Assembly (NCBI RefSeq): GCF_010730745.1
Contig: NZ_AP022615.1
Location: 4,650,001 to 4,714,000 of the forward strand
Direction: 5' to 3'
DNA length: 64,000 bases
From: Mycobacterium heidelbergense
Lineage (GTDB): Bacteria > Actinomycetota > Actinomycetes > Mycobacteriales > Mycobacteriaceae
Shown here: piece by piece, positions 43,379 through 52,844 of the stretch
How positions within the stretch are numbered: the stretch's first letter is position 1
Layout of the letters: each line of letters starts with the position of its first letter
Program-made: the position numbers and the translations under genes
Notes under the pieces: generated by a model
What the model was told of the DNA's origin: nothing
What the model saw: the letters and a program-made list of their open reading frames with translations, nothing else
The model's database searches: none

Positions 43379-45055
43379 TCACCCAACGAGGTGCGGCTGT
43401 GCTTCCAGAACTGCACGGGTCGCGACCCGTCCGGCATCCACGGCGGCATCAAACTTTTTGAAGTCCAGCGGACTGATCGCCGAGACCTCCGGTGCAACGA
43501 CTGTCGCAACTCGAGGGAGCTCGTGCAGGTTCCCCGTGGAGGCCGCAAGGTCAAAGGCGCGAAGCAAGGTCTCCTGCACCGGCGGTAGGGCGATGTCGGT
43601 GCCGGTTAACAGCCGCCGAACTATCCCGGGAGGCTGAATGATCGATGGCAGCACACCAAAGCCCTTGGACGGCACATACTTTCGACGCAGATCGACGCAG
43701 ATGACTTCGCCATCCGGGTCGGCGCACATCACGTCGGCCGGGAGGTTGTTCATCAGCCCGCCGTCGACCAGCATCTGCTCGCCATGTAGCAGTGGCGGTA
43801 CGAGACCGGGGATCGAAATCGATCCCCGCACGGCGAGTGCCAATAGCCCACGTCGGTGCACGATCTGATCGCCCGTGATCATGTCCGCGGAGACGCAGTA
43901 GAACTCTTTTGGCAAATGCTCGATCAAGATGTCGCCGACGAATCTCTCCAGGAGCTGTTCGATGCGGCCACCGCGCAGCAGCGCTACCGCAGGGATCGTG
44001 TAGTCACCGAGTGGGTCGCTCTCGGCAATTTCGCGCGCTCCGACAATCGCCTCCTGGGCGTCCATCCCCAGCGCGAAGCCTGCGGCGGCGACAGCACCCA
44101 CACTCGTTCCGCCGAACCGATCGATGACAATGCCTGCCTTGGTAAGTTCTTCGTAGACACCGAAATGCGCGAATCCGCGAGCTCCGCCACCCGCCATCAC
44201 AAGAGCGAGGGATCGGCCGGCGATTCTGCGGGCAAGAGCGCCGACGCCGTCATCGTTAGCAGGGTGATGAGAGACCGGCTGCAGCAGATCCCACCAACCT
44301 GGATCCGGTTCTACCGCCGTGATGAGGTGGACTGGCGCTTGGTTATCAAGCCGTTCGAGCGATTCCGGTGGATGGGGTTGATCCACCAGGACGACGAGTC
44401 GATCGCTTTGCGCGACAACATATCGTTGCCAGAGCTCGCCCGAGCCTCGGTCGGCCACCACCAAAACCCAATCGTTGCTTCGCTCTGCCCGGTCAAGGCT
44501 TTCGCTGAACGTTGTGATGAACTCTTCGTAATTCTGGACGGCAGCCGTTGTGTCGACGGGCGGAGCGACCATAGCGGTCTTACCGTGCGGACCCAGACGA
44601 GTCGCGATCGCTTCGACAATCGGGACCGCGGCGGTATCTCCAGCCGAAATTATCCCGATGACCCGGGGACGCCGAGAGACGATCGTCGATCGTGAATCGC
44701 GGAGCATAGCGGCCATCGCCTGCAACATCTCCGATTGCAGCTGCGGAGTCGCCGTGAGGACTTCGGCGAACGTGTCAGCGGCGATCCTCCAGACAACGCT
44801 GTCCCGAAGAGCTCGTACTCCGGCCGAGCGAGTAGTACCGGCGATCACGCCCAGCTCGCCGATTGAGTCACCGAAGGCCATTTCACGGATCTCGTGTCCA
44901 TCGGCACCGACAGCCGCAAGCCGCCCCGAGTCGACGATATAAATGGCGTCCGATGGGTCTCCCATGTGAAAGAGCCACTCGCCGGCGGCGATGTGACGGC
45001 GATCCACGGCGCAGGTGAGTTTATCGAGTTGCTCGTCGTCGATGCCGGCGAGCAT
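43379..45055 (-). CDS. Patatin-like phospholipase with cyclic-nucleotide-binding domain (NTE family)
   Basis: A 558-residue protein of the Rv2565 type. The N-terminal cNMP-binding domain (residues about 10-110, FHMGDPSDAIYIVDSGRL, FGDSIGELGVIAG) is followed by an alpha/beta region and the patatin domain: VMAGGGARGFAHFG oxyanion hole, GTSVG serine at about 320, and DGGL aspartate near 430. It hydrolyses lysophospholipids or related esters. The ATG at 45055 has CTCCGGAG upstream. It converges with the ABC fragment, 32 bases apart. In M. tuberculosis the same two families are neighbours on one strand. Confidence 0.9.
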   Translation of the reverse strand: MLAGIDDEQLDKLTCAVDRRHIAAGEWLFHMGDPSDAIYIVDSGRLAAVGADGHEIREMAFGDSIGELGVIAGTTRSAGVRALRDSVVWRIAADTFAEVLTATPQLQSEMLQAMAAMLRDSRSTIVSRRPRVIGIISAGDTAAVPIVEAIATRLGPHGKTAMVAPPVDTTAAVQNYEEFITTFSESLDRAERSNDWVLVVADRGSGELWQRYVVAQSDRLVVLVDQPHPPESLERLDNQAPVHLITAVEPDPGWWDLLQPVSHHPANDDGVGALARRIAGRSLALVMAGGGARGFAHFGVYEELTKAGIVIDRFGGTSVGAVAAAGFALGMDAQEAIVGAREIAESDPLGDYTIPAVALLRGGRIEQLLERFVGDILIEHLPKEFYCVSADMITGDQIVHRRGLLALAVRGSISIPGLVPPLLHGEQMLVDGGLMNNLPADVMCADPDGEVICVDLRRKYVPSKGFGVLPSIIQPPGIVRRLLTGTDIALPPVQETLLRAFDLAASTGNLHELPRVATVVAPEVSAISPLDFKKFDAAVDAGRVATRAVLEAQPHLVG

Positions 45056-45272
45056 CGGAACACTCCGGAGCGCAGTCCGCTCGGCGGCGCCGCGGCGTGA
45101 CCGACCATTGGGTGAGTTTCAGACCATTGGGTGAGTTCCATATGTGATAGCGCCGGTGATAGCGCACATGGAAACCGCCTTATGCCAGGCTCCTGGTATT
45201 CACGTGGCCCATGTGATTATGGGATATCCCCGGACTTCGGCCGCTTGAGCACGCAGGAGGTGTACGGCCACG

Positions 45273-47534
45273 ATGTCAACGACGACCGCGACAACTGACC
45301 AGCACCCCGTGCGTGTGCAGCGGGTACAACTCGATGTCACCGGGATGTCCTGCGCCGCGTGTGCCAACCGGGTCGAATCGGCGCTCAATAAGCTGCCAGG
45401 CGTTCGGGCGTCGGTCAATTTCGCCACCCGGGTGGCCACGATCGACGCCGGCGAAGACACCCAGGCCGCCGCGCTGTGCGAGGTGGTTCGCCAGGCGGGC
45501 TTTCAGGCCGAACCGCGCCAGGCCGCCGGTGCGCGCGATAGCGATCCGGACGCCGATCACGCGCGCTATCTGCTGATCCGGTTGGCGGTCGCCGCCGTGC
45601 TCTTCGTGCCCTTGGCCGACCTGTCGGTGATGTTCGCCGTCGTGCCCAGCACCCGCTTCACCGGCTGGCAGTGGGTGCTGACCGCGCTGGCCATCCCGGT
45701 CGTGGCCTGGGCGGCATGGCCGTTCCACCGAGTCGCGATACGCAACGCGCGCCACCGTGGTGCCTCGATGGAGACGCTGATCTCGGTTGGCATCACCGCC
45801 GCCACGGCGTGGTCGCTCTACACCGTCTTCGGCGTGCACCAGTCCACCGACCCCAAAGGCATCTGGCAGGCGCTGCTGGGCAGCGACGCCATCTACTTCG
45901 AGGTCGCCGCGGGTGTCACGGTGTTCGTGCTGGCGGGACGGTATTTCGAGGCCCGCGCCAAATCGAAGGCCGGCGGCGCGTTGCGGGCTTTGGCGGCGCT
46001 GAGCGCCAAGGACGTCGCCGTCCTGCAGCCCGACGGGTCGGAGATGGTCATCCCGGCCGACGAGCTCAAAGAGCAGCACCGCTTCGTGGTGCGCCCGGGG
46101 CAGACGATCGCCGCCGACGGCCTCGTCGTCGAGGGGTCGGCCGCTGTCGATATGAGTGCGATGACCGGCGAGGCTAAGCCGGTCCGGGTGGCGCCCGGCG
46201 GGAGCGTCATTGGCGGCACGGCGGTGCTCGACGGCAGGCTGATCGTGGAGGCCGCCGCCGTCGGCGCCGACACCCAGTTCGCCGGCATGGTCCGCCTGGT
46301 CGAGCAGGCACAGGCGCAGAAGGCCGACGCGCAGCGGCTGGCTGACCGCATCTCCTCGGTGTTTGTTCCCTGCGTGTTCGCCATCGCGGCGCTGACCGCC
46401 GCCGGATGGCTGATCGCCGGGGGCGCACCAGACCGCGCGTTCTCGGCCGCACTCGCCGTGCTCGTCATCGCCTGCCCGTGCGCGCTCGGACTGGCCACCC
46501 CGACCGCGATGATGGTGGCCTCGGGTCGCGGCGCCCAACTCGGTATTTTCCTCAAGGGCTATCACTCGTTGGAGGCCACCCGCGCCGTGGACACTGTCGT
46601 GTTCGACAAGACCGGCACCCTGACGACGGGTCGGTTGCAGGTCAGCGCGGTAACGGCCGCGCCGGGCTGGAACGCCGACGAGGTGCTCGAATTGGCCGCG
46701 ACGGTGGAAGCGGCGTCAGAGCATGCGGTCGCGCTCGCGATCGTCGCCGCGGCGACAGCTCAGCGGGAAGCCCAGCCGGAACCGGTCGCCGAGTTCCGTG
46801 CGATACCCGGCAGCGGGGTCGTCGGCACCGTGGCCGGGCGGGTGGTACGGGTCGGCAAACCCTCATGGATCGCTTCCTCGCGTGGTTCGGCGACGTTGGC
46901 CGCGGCCCGGCGCACCGCCGAATCTCGCGGTGAGACAGTGGTTTCCGTTGAGGTCGACGGTGAATCGTGCGGAGTTATCGCGGTGGCCGACGCGGTGCAG
47001 GACTCGGCGGCCGACGCCGTGGCGGCACTGCACAATCGCGGCCTTCGCACCGTGTTGTTGACCGGCGACAACCCGGCGTCGGCGGGCGCCGTGGGTGCCC
47101 GCGTGGGTATCGACGAGGTGATCGCCGACATCATGCCCGAAGGCAAGGTCGACGTCATCGAGCAGCTGCGCGACCGCGGGCACGTGGTGGCCATGGTCGG
47201 TGACGGCATCAACGACGGGCCCGCATTGGCCTGCGCGGATCTGGGTATGGCCATCGGGCGCGGCACCGACGTCGCGATCGGCGCCGCCGACATCATCCTG
47301 GTCCGCGACAACCTCGACGTCGTGCCGCTGGCGCTTGACCTGGCCGCCGCCACGATGCGCACCATCAAGGTCAACATGGCGTGGGCATTCGGCTACAACA
47401 TCGCCGCCATTCCCATCGCCGCCGCCGGACTGCTCAACCCCCTGGTAGCCGGGGCGGCGATGGCGTTCTCGTCGTTCTTTGTCGTCTCAAACAGCTTGCG
47501 GTTACGCAACTTTGGTGCCCAGCGGGCGTCCTAA
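45273..47534 (+). CDS. ctpB: Copper-transporting-type P1B ATPase (CtpA/CtpB)
   Basis: A 753-residue heavy-metal pump of the plasma membrane. The N-terminal metal domain has GMSCAAC (about 25-31). The membrane part carries the CPC motif (VIACPCALGLATP), DKTGTLT is the phosphorylation site, and MVGDGINDGPAL the hinge. The length and the convergent partner at 47531 (Rv0102-like) match M. tuberculosis ctpB/Rv0102, so I favour ctpB. The stops overlap by 4 bases. AGGAGGT lies 13 bases before the ATG. Confidence 0.88.
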   Translation: MSTTTATTDQHPVRVQRVQLDVTGMSCAACANRVESALNKLPGVRASVNFATRVATIDAGEDTQAAALCEVVRQAGFQAEPRQAAGARDSDPDADHARYLLIRLAVAAVLFVPLADLSVMFAVVPSTRFTGWQWVLTALAIPVVAWAAWPFHRVAIRNARHRGASMETLISVGITAATAWSLYTVFGVHQSTDPKGIWQALLGSDAIYFEVAAGVTVFVLAGRYFEARAKSKAGGALRALAALSAKDVAVLQPDGSEMVIPADELKEQHRFVVRPGQTIAADGLVVEGSAAVDMSAMTGEAKPVRVAPGGSVIGGTAVLDGRLIVEAAAVGADTQFAGMVRLVEQAQAQKADAQRLADRISSVFVPCVFAIAALTAAGWLIAGGAPDRAFSAALAVLVIACPCALGLATPTAMMVASGRGAQLGIFLKGYHSLEATRAVDTVVFDKTGTLTTGRLQVSAVTAAPGWNADEVLELAATVEAASEHAVALAIVAAATAQREAQPEPVAEFRAIPGSGVVGTVAGRVVRVGKPSWIASSRGSATLAAARRTAESRGETVVSVEVDGESCGVIAVADAVQDSAADAVAALHNRGLRTVLLTGDNPASAGAVGARVGIDEVIADIMPEGKVDVIEQLRDRGHVVAMVGDGINDGPALACADLGMAIGRGTDVAIGAADIILVRDNLDVVPLALDLAAATMRTIKVNMAWAFGYNIAAIPIAAAGLLNPLVAGAAMAFSSFFVVSNSLRLRNFGAQRAS

Positions 47535-49321
47535 CCTCGCCGGTTGCGGGACAGCTCGCGCAGCATGGCGTTGTAGGCGTCGAGTTCGTCGTCGGCATAA
47601 CCGGATTCGGCATGCCGATCCGATCGAGACGCGGCGCGACGATCCGCCCGCGCCCACTGCGCGACGAGCACAACGACCACCAGGACCACCGGCAGTTCGC
47701 TGGACCCCCAGGCGATCGCTCCGCCGAGATGCTGGTCGCCGTTGAGGCTGGACAGCCACGGCAGGTCGACGTTGCGGTAGAACTGGCCGCCGATCACCGA
47801 CGTCATCGTCATGGTGGCGATGCCGAAGAACGCATGGAACGGCATCACGGCGAACAGCAGCCCGAGCCGACCCAGGAACGGCAGTTTCCGTGGCCCCGGG
47901 TCGATCCCGATGATGCCCCAGAAGAACAGGTAGCCGACCAGCAGGAAGTGCACGCTCATCAGCTCGTGGCCCCAGTGATAGCGAACCAGGACGTCGAAAA
48001 GCGGGGTGAAGTACACGATGTAGACCGAGGCCACGAAAAGGACGAAGGCCGTAACCGGATGCGCAAGGAACGCAGTCACTTTCGAGTGCACGATCCACAG
48101 CAGCCATTCCCGCGGGCCCGGGGGTTGACCGTCACCGGCCGGCTTGAGGACACGCAACGCCAGGGTCAGCGGCCCGCCCAGTACCAGCAACACCGGGATG
48201 AACATATTCAGGGTCATGTGTTCGGCCATGTGAACGCTGAACATCGCTGAGCCGTAAGCCTTTACCCCGGAACTACTGGTGAACACCAGCATCAGGCAGC
48301 CCGCCACCCAGGCGACGAGGCGCCCGACCGGCCAGCTGTCACCCCGCCGGCGCAGGCGGACGAATCCGAGCGCGTATCCCACCGCCAAAGCCAGGGCGCC
48401 GACACCGATGAACGTGTCGAACCGCCACACGGTCAGGATCGTCAGCACACTCGGCGGAACCGGCAGCGCGTAGCCGAGGAAGACGTCCCACGCGGTGAAC
48501 CGGTGCGTCAGCAGCCGCGGCGCGGTCTGCGTCGCCATCGACGAAATCAACGCCACCACCGCGATCATCGCCACCGCGTTGCGGATTCCGGACATGCGCC
48601 GCGGGCGGCGTCGCGAGGACGCCAGCGACGCGACACCGGTCAGCCACCCGAGCAGCAGCACCGCGGCCGCGGCGATGCCCGCACGCCCGTACCCGGTGGT
48701 GACCAGATTCCCCGGCCCCGTCAGCATCAACAGCAACACGGCGCCATAGCCGAGAGTGATTGCTCCACAGACTATTTCGAGGATCAGCACCCGGCGGGCC
48801 AGCGTTGCGGCGGGCGGACTGATCGCGGCGGCCACCGTGACTCCCGTCAGCGCCGCAAGCGCCAGGGCGAACACGATGGCCGTACTCGTCGCGTAGTCGT
48901 GGTTGGGTCCTTGGCCCGCGTTGCCGCTGACCGGCACGGCGACGACCCCGATCAGCGTCGGCACCAGCAGCACGAAGTGGGGCACCCAGCGTAGGGACAG
49001 CCGAACGCAGACCGCCACCACGACGGCGGCCAGGGCGACGACGATCCAGGCCCGCGACATCTCGGAAGCGGAGACGGCATCGCCCAGCGCTGCGCTGCCG
49101 AGCAACCGGGGCACCGGCACGTCCGCGTCGCTGGCCGCCTGAACCACCACCATGGCGATGGCGGACAGCGCCCACACCACCGCCGCCCGCTCGACCAGTA
49201 GGTGTGTCCGGAATGCGTGTTCGTCGATCACGCCGCGCGCGTCAGGGCACGCAACGACGACGATGTAGAGCAGGCCACCGAAGCAGATGCTGCCGGCCAG
49301 AGTTGCGATGAAGTAGCCCAC
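47531..49321 (-). CDS. CopD/CtaG fusion membrane protein (Rv0102-like)
   Basis: A 596-residue protein with about 14 membrane helices. The N-terminal half is CopD-like, and the C-terminal half is the cytochrome oxidase assembly CtaG-type domain (SVHMAEHMTLNMFIPVLLVLG, HWGHELMSVHFLLVGYLFFW, FHAFFGIATM), whose histidines may bind copper. It likely helps deliver copper across the membrane or to cytochrome oxidase. It is convergent with the copper ATPase gene. The GTG start at 49321 is 3 bases after the anti-sigma-like gene. Confidence 0.88.
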   Translation of the reverse strand: MGYFIATLAGSICFGGLLYIVVVACPDARGVIDEHAFRTHLLVERAAVVWALSAIAMVVVQAASDADVPVPRLLGSAALGDAVSASEMSRAWIVVALAAVVVAVCVRLSLRWVPHFVLLVPTLIGVVAVPVSGNAGQGPNHDYATSTAIVFALALAALTGVTVAAAISPPAATLARRVLILEIVCGAITLGYGAVLLLMLTGPGNLVTTGYGRAGIAAAAVLLLGWLTGVASLASSRRRPRRMSGIRNAVAMIAVVALISSMATQTAPRLLTHRFTAWDVFLGYALPVPPSVLTILTVWRFDTFIGVGALALAVGYALGFVRLRRRGDSWPVGRLVAWVAGCLMLVFTSSSGVKAYGSAMFSVHMAEHMTLNMFIPVLLVLGGPLTLALRVLKPAGDGQPPGPREWLLWIVHSKVTAFLAHPVTAFVLFVASVYIVYFTPLFDVLVRYHWGHELMSVHFLLVGYLFFWGIIGIDPGPRKLPFLGRLGLLFAVMPFHAFFGIATMTMTSVIGGQFYRNVDLPWLSSLNGDQHLGGAIAWGSSELPVVLVVVVLVAQWARADRRAASRSDRHAESGYADDELDAYNAMLRELSRNRRG

Positions 49322-49324
49322 CGG

Positions 49325-50119
49325 CTACGCCGCCGACCCGTCGGTGGGCCACAGGTGCCCTCGCCGACGTCCACGGGATGCGTTCTCGGGCAACACAATA
49401 TCGGGTTCTTCTGCGGTTTCCTGTGGTCCCGACCGGGGTGCGGAATTGCTTCGCCACACCATGATGGCAAGGACAGCGCCGATCACCACCGGCAGGTGCG
49501 TCAGCATTCGCGCGGCCGTGACGGCGCCGGACAGCGCATCCACGACGACATAGACCGTCAGAACCCCGACGAACGCCGTCAGGACACCTGCGAGACCGGC
49601 GGCGGCGCCCGGCCACACCGCCGCGACCACCATGACCATGCCGAGCGCGATCGACCACGACGTGGACTCGTTGAGCAGATGGCTCCCTGGGCTCATTCCG
49701 TGACTGTGTGTCAGCCCGACGCTTAGGCCGACCCCCTGCGTGATCGCCAGGGCCAGCTGAGCGATGCCGATGCCGAGCAGCGCCCATTGCTGCCAGGTCA
49801 TCCGCGAACGTCGCCGCGGCGGCACCCGTTCGATCCCGAGGGGGGCAAGAGGCGCGGTGCCCGGGCGGGACTGCACGAGCCGACGCAGGTCATGGGTTCG
49901 ATTCGCCACTTGGTCGAACCACGCACTGCAGGCGGCGCACTCGCCGAGGTGCTCATCGACTCGCGCCGAAGGCACTGGCTCTCGCTCACCGTCGAGCCGG
50001 GCCGACAGCGCTTCGCGGGCCACTTCGCAATCCACTCCCCTATAGTCGCGCAACGCCGGTGGATGGTTCCAGGTCGGTGGCAATGCCAGGGTGCAACAGT
50101 CATCAGCAGAGGCCATCAC
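49325..50119 (-). CDS. Zinc-finger anti-sigma-like membrane protein (Rv0093c-like)
   Basis: Up to 264 residues. The N-terminal cytosolic part has the ZAS motif HLGECAAC (HxxxCxxC) preceded by ALSARLDGE, as in zinc-binding anti-sigma factors. Four membrane helices follow (LLGIGIAQLALAI, ALGMVMVVAAVWPG, LAGVLTAFVGVLTVYVVVD, HLPVVIGAVLAIMVW). No sigma factor gene is adjacent. The true start may be an internal GTG at about residue 29 (VDCEVAREAL). It overlaps no neighbour but is 3 bases before the CopD/CtaG gene, so the two are co-transcribed. Confidence 0.75.
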   Translation of the reverse strand: MMASADDCCTLALPPTWNHPPALRDYRGVDCEVAREALSARLDGEREPVPSARVDEHLGECAACSAWFDQVANRTHDLRRLVQSRPGTAPLAPLGIERVPPRRRSRMTWQQWALLGIGIAQLALAITQGVGLSVGLTHSHGMSPGSHLLNESTSWSIALGMVMVVAAVWPGAAAGLAGVLTAFVGVLTVYVVVDALSGAVTAARMLTHLPVVIGAVLAIMVWRSNSAPRSGPQETAEEPDIVLPENASRGRRRGHLWPTDGSAA

Positions 50120-50205
50120 GTATCGGCGATGTGGCTATCGGCGATGATTCCGCGGTGGCCTCTGGTCGGTTTACATCCGGCGAGCGCTAACCTGGTCTTT
50201 CCGAG

Positions 50206-50937
50206 TTAGTCGTCGCTCCATGTGATGCCATGGATCTCCATTGCCTGTACCAAGTCGGGGTCATCGGGGGTGACGCTTTGATCGGCCGTGCGATTTGTGA
50301 TCTGTAAGGGAGACTTGTGCTCTCTATCTCTCTCATAGAGAGACCACAGAGTGAAGTTATCGCCGTGCCGAGACAGGTACTCGATTCCGCTCACTAATTC
50401 GCCTTCCGGTTCGCTACAGGTATAGATCCAAGCTGATATCGCCTGAGTCAGTTCACGACTGGCATAGCGAATTGCACCAGCATCGAGGTCCTGGCAGCCA
50501 TGCTTCTTAGCAAGTTGGAGGAACCGCTTCCTCAGCGTCGGAAGTGTCTTATGGTGGCCCGGCAGAACAAAGCGTCCCGACAACGTTGCTGAGCAACGCC
50601 GCCGTGGCTCGCACCACGTGCGTGGAAGTTCTCCCGCTTTAGCTGTCGGAAAATGATTCTCATCTTCAGTGGCGATATCGGCCAACTGTTGGGCCAAGGT
50701 GGGGTCGGGCCGGAGGGGTGCGAGCACTTCGAGGTAGCAAGCTAATGCGCAGTCTCCAACGTAGAGCACCCGCCAATTGCCTTCTGGGTCGTCCCACCTG
50801 CCATCAAAACGACCGCCCTGCGCGTGCTCCCAAGGGGTCCAATTCCATGGTTCGGGAACGTAACCGATGCGATGCACCTCTTGATCAACGACCACCGAGC
50901 GTTCAATGGGGCCTAACTCTGTCTCGATACATGACAT
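50206..50937 (-). CDS. RES-domain toxin (NAD+-targeting family)
   Basis: A 243-residue protein with the RES fold: VHRIGYVPEPW (conserved Arg), GRFDGRWDDPEGNWRVLYVGDCALACYLEVLA (with the conserved Glu in YLEVLAP) and a conserved distal Ser region. Toxins of this family degrade or phosphorolyse NAD+, as MbcT does in M. tuberculosis. It is longer than MbcT because of a C-terminal extension. It follows its antitoxin gene by 14 bases. Start at ATG 50937. Confidence 0.85.
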   Translation of the reverse strand: MSCIETELGPIERSVVVDQEVHRIGYVPEPWNWTPWEHAQGGRFDGRWDDPEGNWRVLYVGDCALACYLEVLAPLRPDPTLAQQLADIATEDENHFPTAKAGELPRTWCEPRRRCSATLSGRFVLPGHHKTLPTLRKRFLQLAKKHGCQDLDAGAIRYASRELTQAISAWIYTCSEPEGELVSGIEYLSRHGDNFTLWSLYERDREHKSPLQITNRTADQSVTPDDPDLVQAMEIHGITWSDD

Positions 50938-50951
50938 AGTTGGGCCAACCC

Positions 50952-51341
50952 CTACCCGACGGCGGCAAACTGACGCGCCGCACCGATCACTCGGGCACCG
51001 TCAGTTTCGAAATCGCCCTCGCGCAAGAGTCGAGCCGGAGACCGGTCGTCGAGGAATGGGTTGAGGCCCTGAAACCATGATTGGGCCACTTTTTTGCTAT
51101 CCCTCTCGCTAATTATCCGAGCAGCGCGATAAGCCACACGAAGACGCTCAACATCGTTCGGATTGGCGATCTTGCGAGTGCCTTCGGCCCACTGCCTCAC
51201 AGCGCGAGTTTCTTTGACATTTCCGAGGTAGGCCACCAGTGTCGGCCCAAGGAGGTTTCTTAAAGCATCTACCAACTCAGGCGTGTCCATCACCATCGCC
51301 TCGTTATAAGCGTCCAGGTCAGATCGAGCCGTTGTCGGCAT
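50952..51341 (-). CDS. Xre/MbcA/ParS-type antitoxin
   Basis: A 129-residue protein. The C-terminal toxin-binding domain is recognised by ISERDSKKVAQSWFQGLNPFLDDRSPARLLREGDFE, preceded by a helix-turn-helix-like section (VAYLGNVKETRAVRQWAEGTRK). It neutralises the RES toxin and represses the operon. The ATG at 51341 is chosen; upstream GTG codons after AAGG at 51360-51350 are alternatives. The upstream DNA is AT-rich with a TATAGT box and a GTGATC direct repeat, likely the autoregulated promoter. Confidence 0.85.
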   Translation of the reverse strand: MPTTARSDLDAYNEAMVMDTPELVDALRNLLGPTLVAYLGNVKETRAVRQWAEGTRKIANPNDVERLRVAYRAARIISERDSKKVAQSWFQGLNPFLDDRSPARLLREGDFETDGARVIGAARQFAAVG

Positions 51342-51559
51342 ATCCACATCCACTTTCCCCACCTTCCTCACGTACCACAGACTAGTAACACTATAGATCA
51401 CAGACTTGATCACTGGTAGTAGCACACTACACTCCACAGACGACGCCGCGTGAGGGTTAACGACTGGCGACAGGAATTGGTGCGCCCGGATAGGGCTCCG
51501 TTGCAGTCGGCAACCAAGAGATCACGAAGATCGCCACACGCGTCGCGAGCGACATTAAA

Positions 51560-52240
51560 GTGCTGTTCGTGGGAAAAACCGCATTAGCCAACGGCCTGGG
51601 CCGCTGGTCGGCGCTGGTGGCCTCCCTCGTCGTCTCCGCCGCCATGATTTACGCCCAAGTCACAGAGCCTCCGCCCCGCGTTGAGACGACTCCGGCAGCG
51701 GTTCCAACCGTTCCGGCGCCTGCGCCGGCCAGTGCGACGCACACCGCCAGTCCCGCGGAGGCGGAATCGCTGGCGGCAAACGCGCCCGTCGCTGCCCGGG
51801 AATTCCAGTTCGCGTTGCCTGCCGGCGTCGCGTCGGAGGAGAGGTTGCAGGTCAAGACCATTTGGGCGGCGCGCGCCATCAACGTGCTGTTTCCACAAAT
51901 CACCACCATCTTCGGGTACCGACAGGATCCCTTGCCGTGGCATCCCAACGGGTTGGCGATCGATGTGATGATCCCGAACCATGACACCCCAGCGGGCATC
52001 GAGCTTGGCAACCAAATCGCCGGCTATGCCTTAGCGAATGCGAAACGATGGGGCGTGAACCACGTGATCTGGCGGCAGAAAATTTATCCGGGCGTCGGCG
52101 CGCCGAGCTGGACGGCAAACTACGGCAACGAAACCCTCAACCATTACGACCACGTTCATATCGCCACCAACGGTGGCGGATACCCAACCGGGCACGAAAC
52201 CTACTACATCGGATCCATGAACCCGATGCCGCCCGAGTGA
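51560..52240 (+). CDS. Exported LAS-type (M15-like) metallopeptidase
   Basis: A 226-residue secreted protein. The start (LGRWSALVASLVVSAAMIYAQ) is a signal or anchor segment, followed by a Pro/Ala/Thr linker. The domain has HPNGLAID (HxxxxxxD zinc motif) and DHVHIA (HxH zinc motif) near residues 133 and 207, the signature of LAS peptidases such as D-Ala-D-Ala-cleaving enzymes. It probably acts on peptidoglycan. It lies alone on the plus strand between two toxin-antitoxin modules. Confidence 0.75.
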   Translation: MLFVGKTALANGLGRWSALVASLVVSAAMIYAQVTEPPPRVETTPAAVPTVPAPAPASATHTASPAEAESLAANAPVAAREFQFALPAGVASEERLQVKTIWAARAINVLFPQITTIFGYRQDPLPWHPNGLAIDVMIPNHDTPAGIELGNQIAGYALANAKRWGVNHVIWRQKIYPGVGAPSWTANYGNETLNHYDHVHIATNGGGYPTGHETYYIGSMNPMPPE

Positions 52241-52303
52241 TCAATCGATTTGCCTTACAACGTGTTTCGAAGCGGCTTCGGCTTCGGCTTCGACTTGCGC
52301 TAG

Positions 52304-52558
52304 TCAGTAGTGATACCTCGCCTGGAGGATCTGCAAATCCTCACCCACGACCCGGTACACCAAGCGGTGCTCCTCGGTGATACGGCGCGACCACGCCCCC
52401 GAGAGCCCATACTTCAGTGGCTCAGGCTTGCCAATGCCTTCGTTAGGCGAACGGCAAGCCTCGCTGATGAGCTTGTTGATCCGTTTGAGAATCGCCCGAT
52501 CAGTGGTCTGCCAGTGCGTGTAGTCCTCCCACGCCTGAGGCGCAGAGACGATGTTCAC
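52304..52558 (-). CDS. yoeB: YoeB/RelK-type mRNA interferase toxin
   Basis: An 84-residue ribosome-dependent RNase of the YoeB family. The catalytic set is visible: ITEEHRLVYRV (Glu/Arg) and the C-terminal ARYHY with its histidine. It overlaps the antitoxin stop by ATGA. It corresponds to RelK (Rv3358) of M. tuberculosis in family. Confidence 0.93.
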   Translation of the reverse strand: MNIVSAPQAWEDYTHWQTTDRAILKRINKLISEACRSPNEGIGKPEPLKYGLSGAWSRRITEEHRLVYRVVGEDLQILQARYHY

Positions 52559-52806
52559 TCCGCCCGGTCTAGATCGGTCCGCCTACCCCGACCTTCGTCA
52601 AGGGCGGCGGCGGCATCGAGAAGCCGACGCGCGTTTTCCGGCGAACGGAACAGATAAGCGGTTTCCTGCCACGCCTCCCAGTCGTCGGCGGCGACAAGGA
52701 ATGCCCGGCCGGCCTTGGAGGTGATCTCTACCGGAGTCCGGTCAGCGTTGACTTTTTCGATCAACGGAAACAGGTTCTTTCGCGCCTCACTGGCTGTGAT
52801 TGCCAT
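52555..52806 (-). CDS. yefM: YefM/RelJ-type antitoxin
   Basis: An 83-residue Phd/YefM-fold antitoxin (MAITASEARKNLFPLIEKV, AFLVAADDWEAWQETAYLF) that binds YoeB and the operator. The ATG at 52806 follows AAGGGG. A palindrome lies directly upstream. It is stop-start coupled with the toxin gene. Confidence 0.92.
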   Translation of the reverse strand: MAITASEARKNLFPLIEKVNADRTPVEITSKAGRAFLVAADDWEAWQETAYLFRSPENARRLLDAAAALDEGRGRRTDLDRAE

Positions 52807-52822
52807 CGTCACCCCTTCTAAA

Positions 52823-52844
52823 GTGGTACAAGAAATGGTACCAC
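52823..52844. promoter_or_regulatory. Palindromic operator of the yefM-yoeB module
   Basis: GTGGTAC and GTACCAC flank an 8-base centre, 17 bases upstream of the antitoxin start. This TGGTAC/GTACCA pattern is typical of YefM-type operators, so the module should repress itself. Confidence 0.75.
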
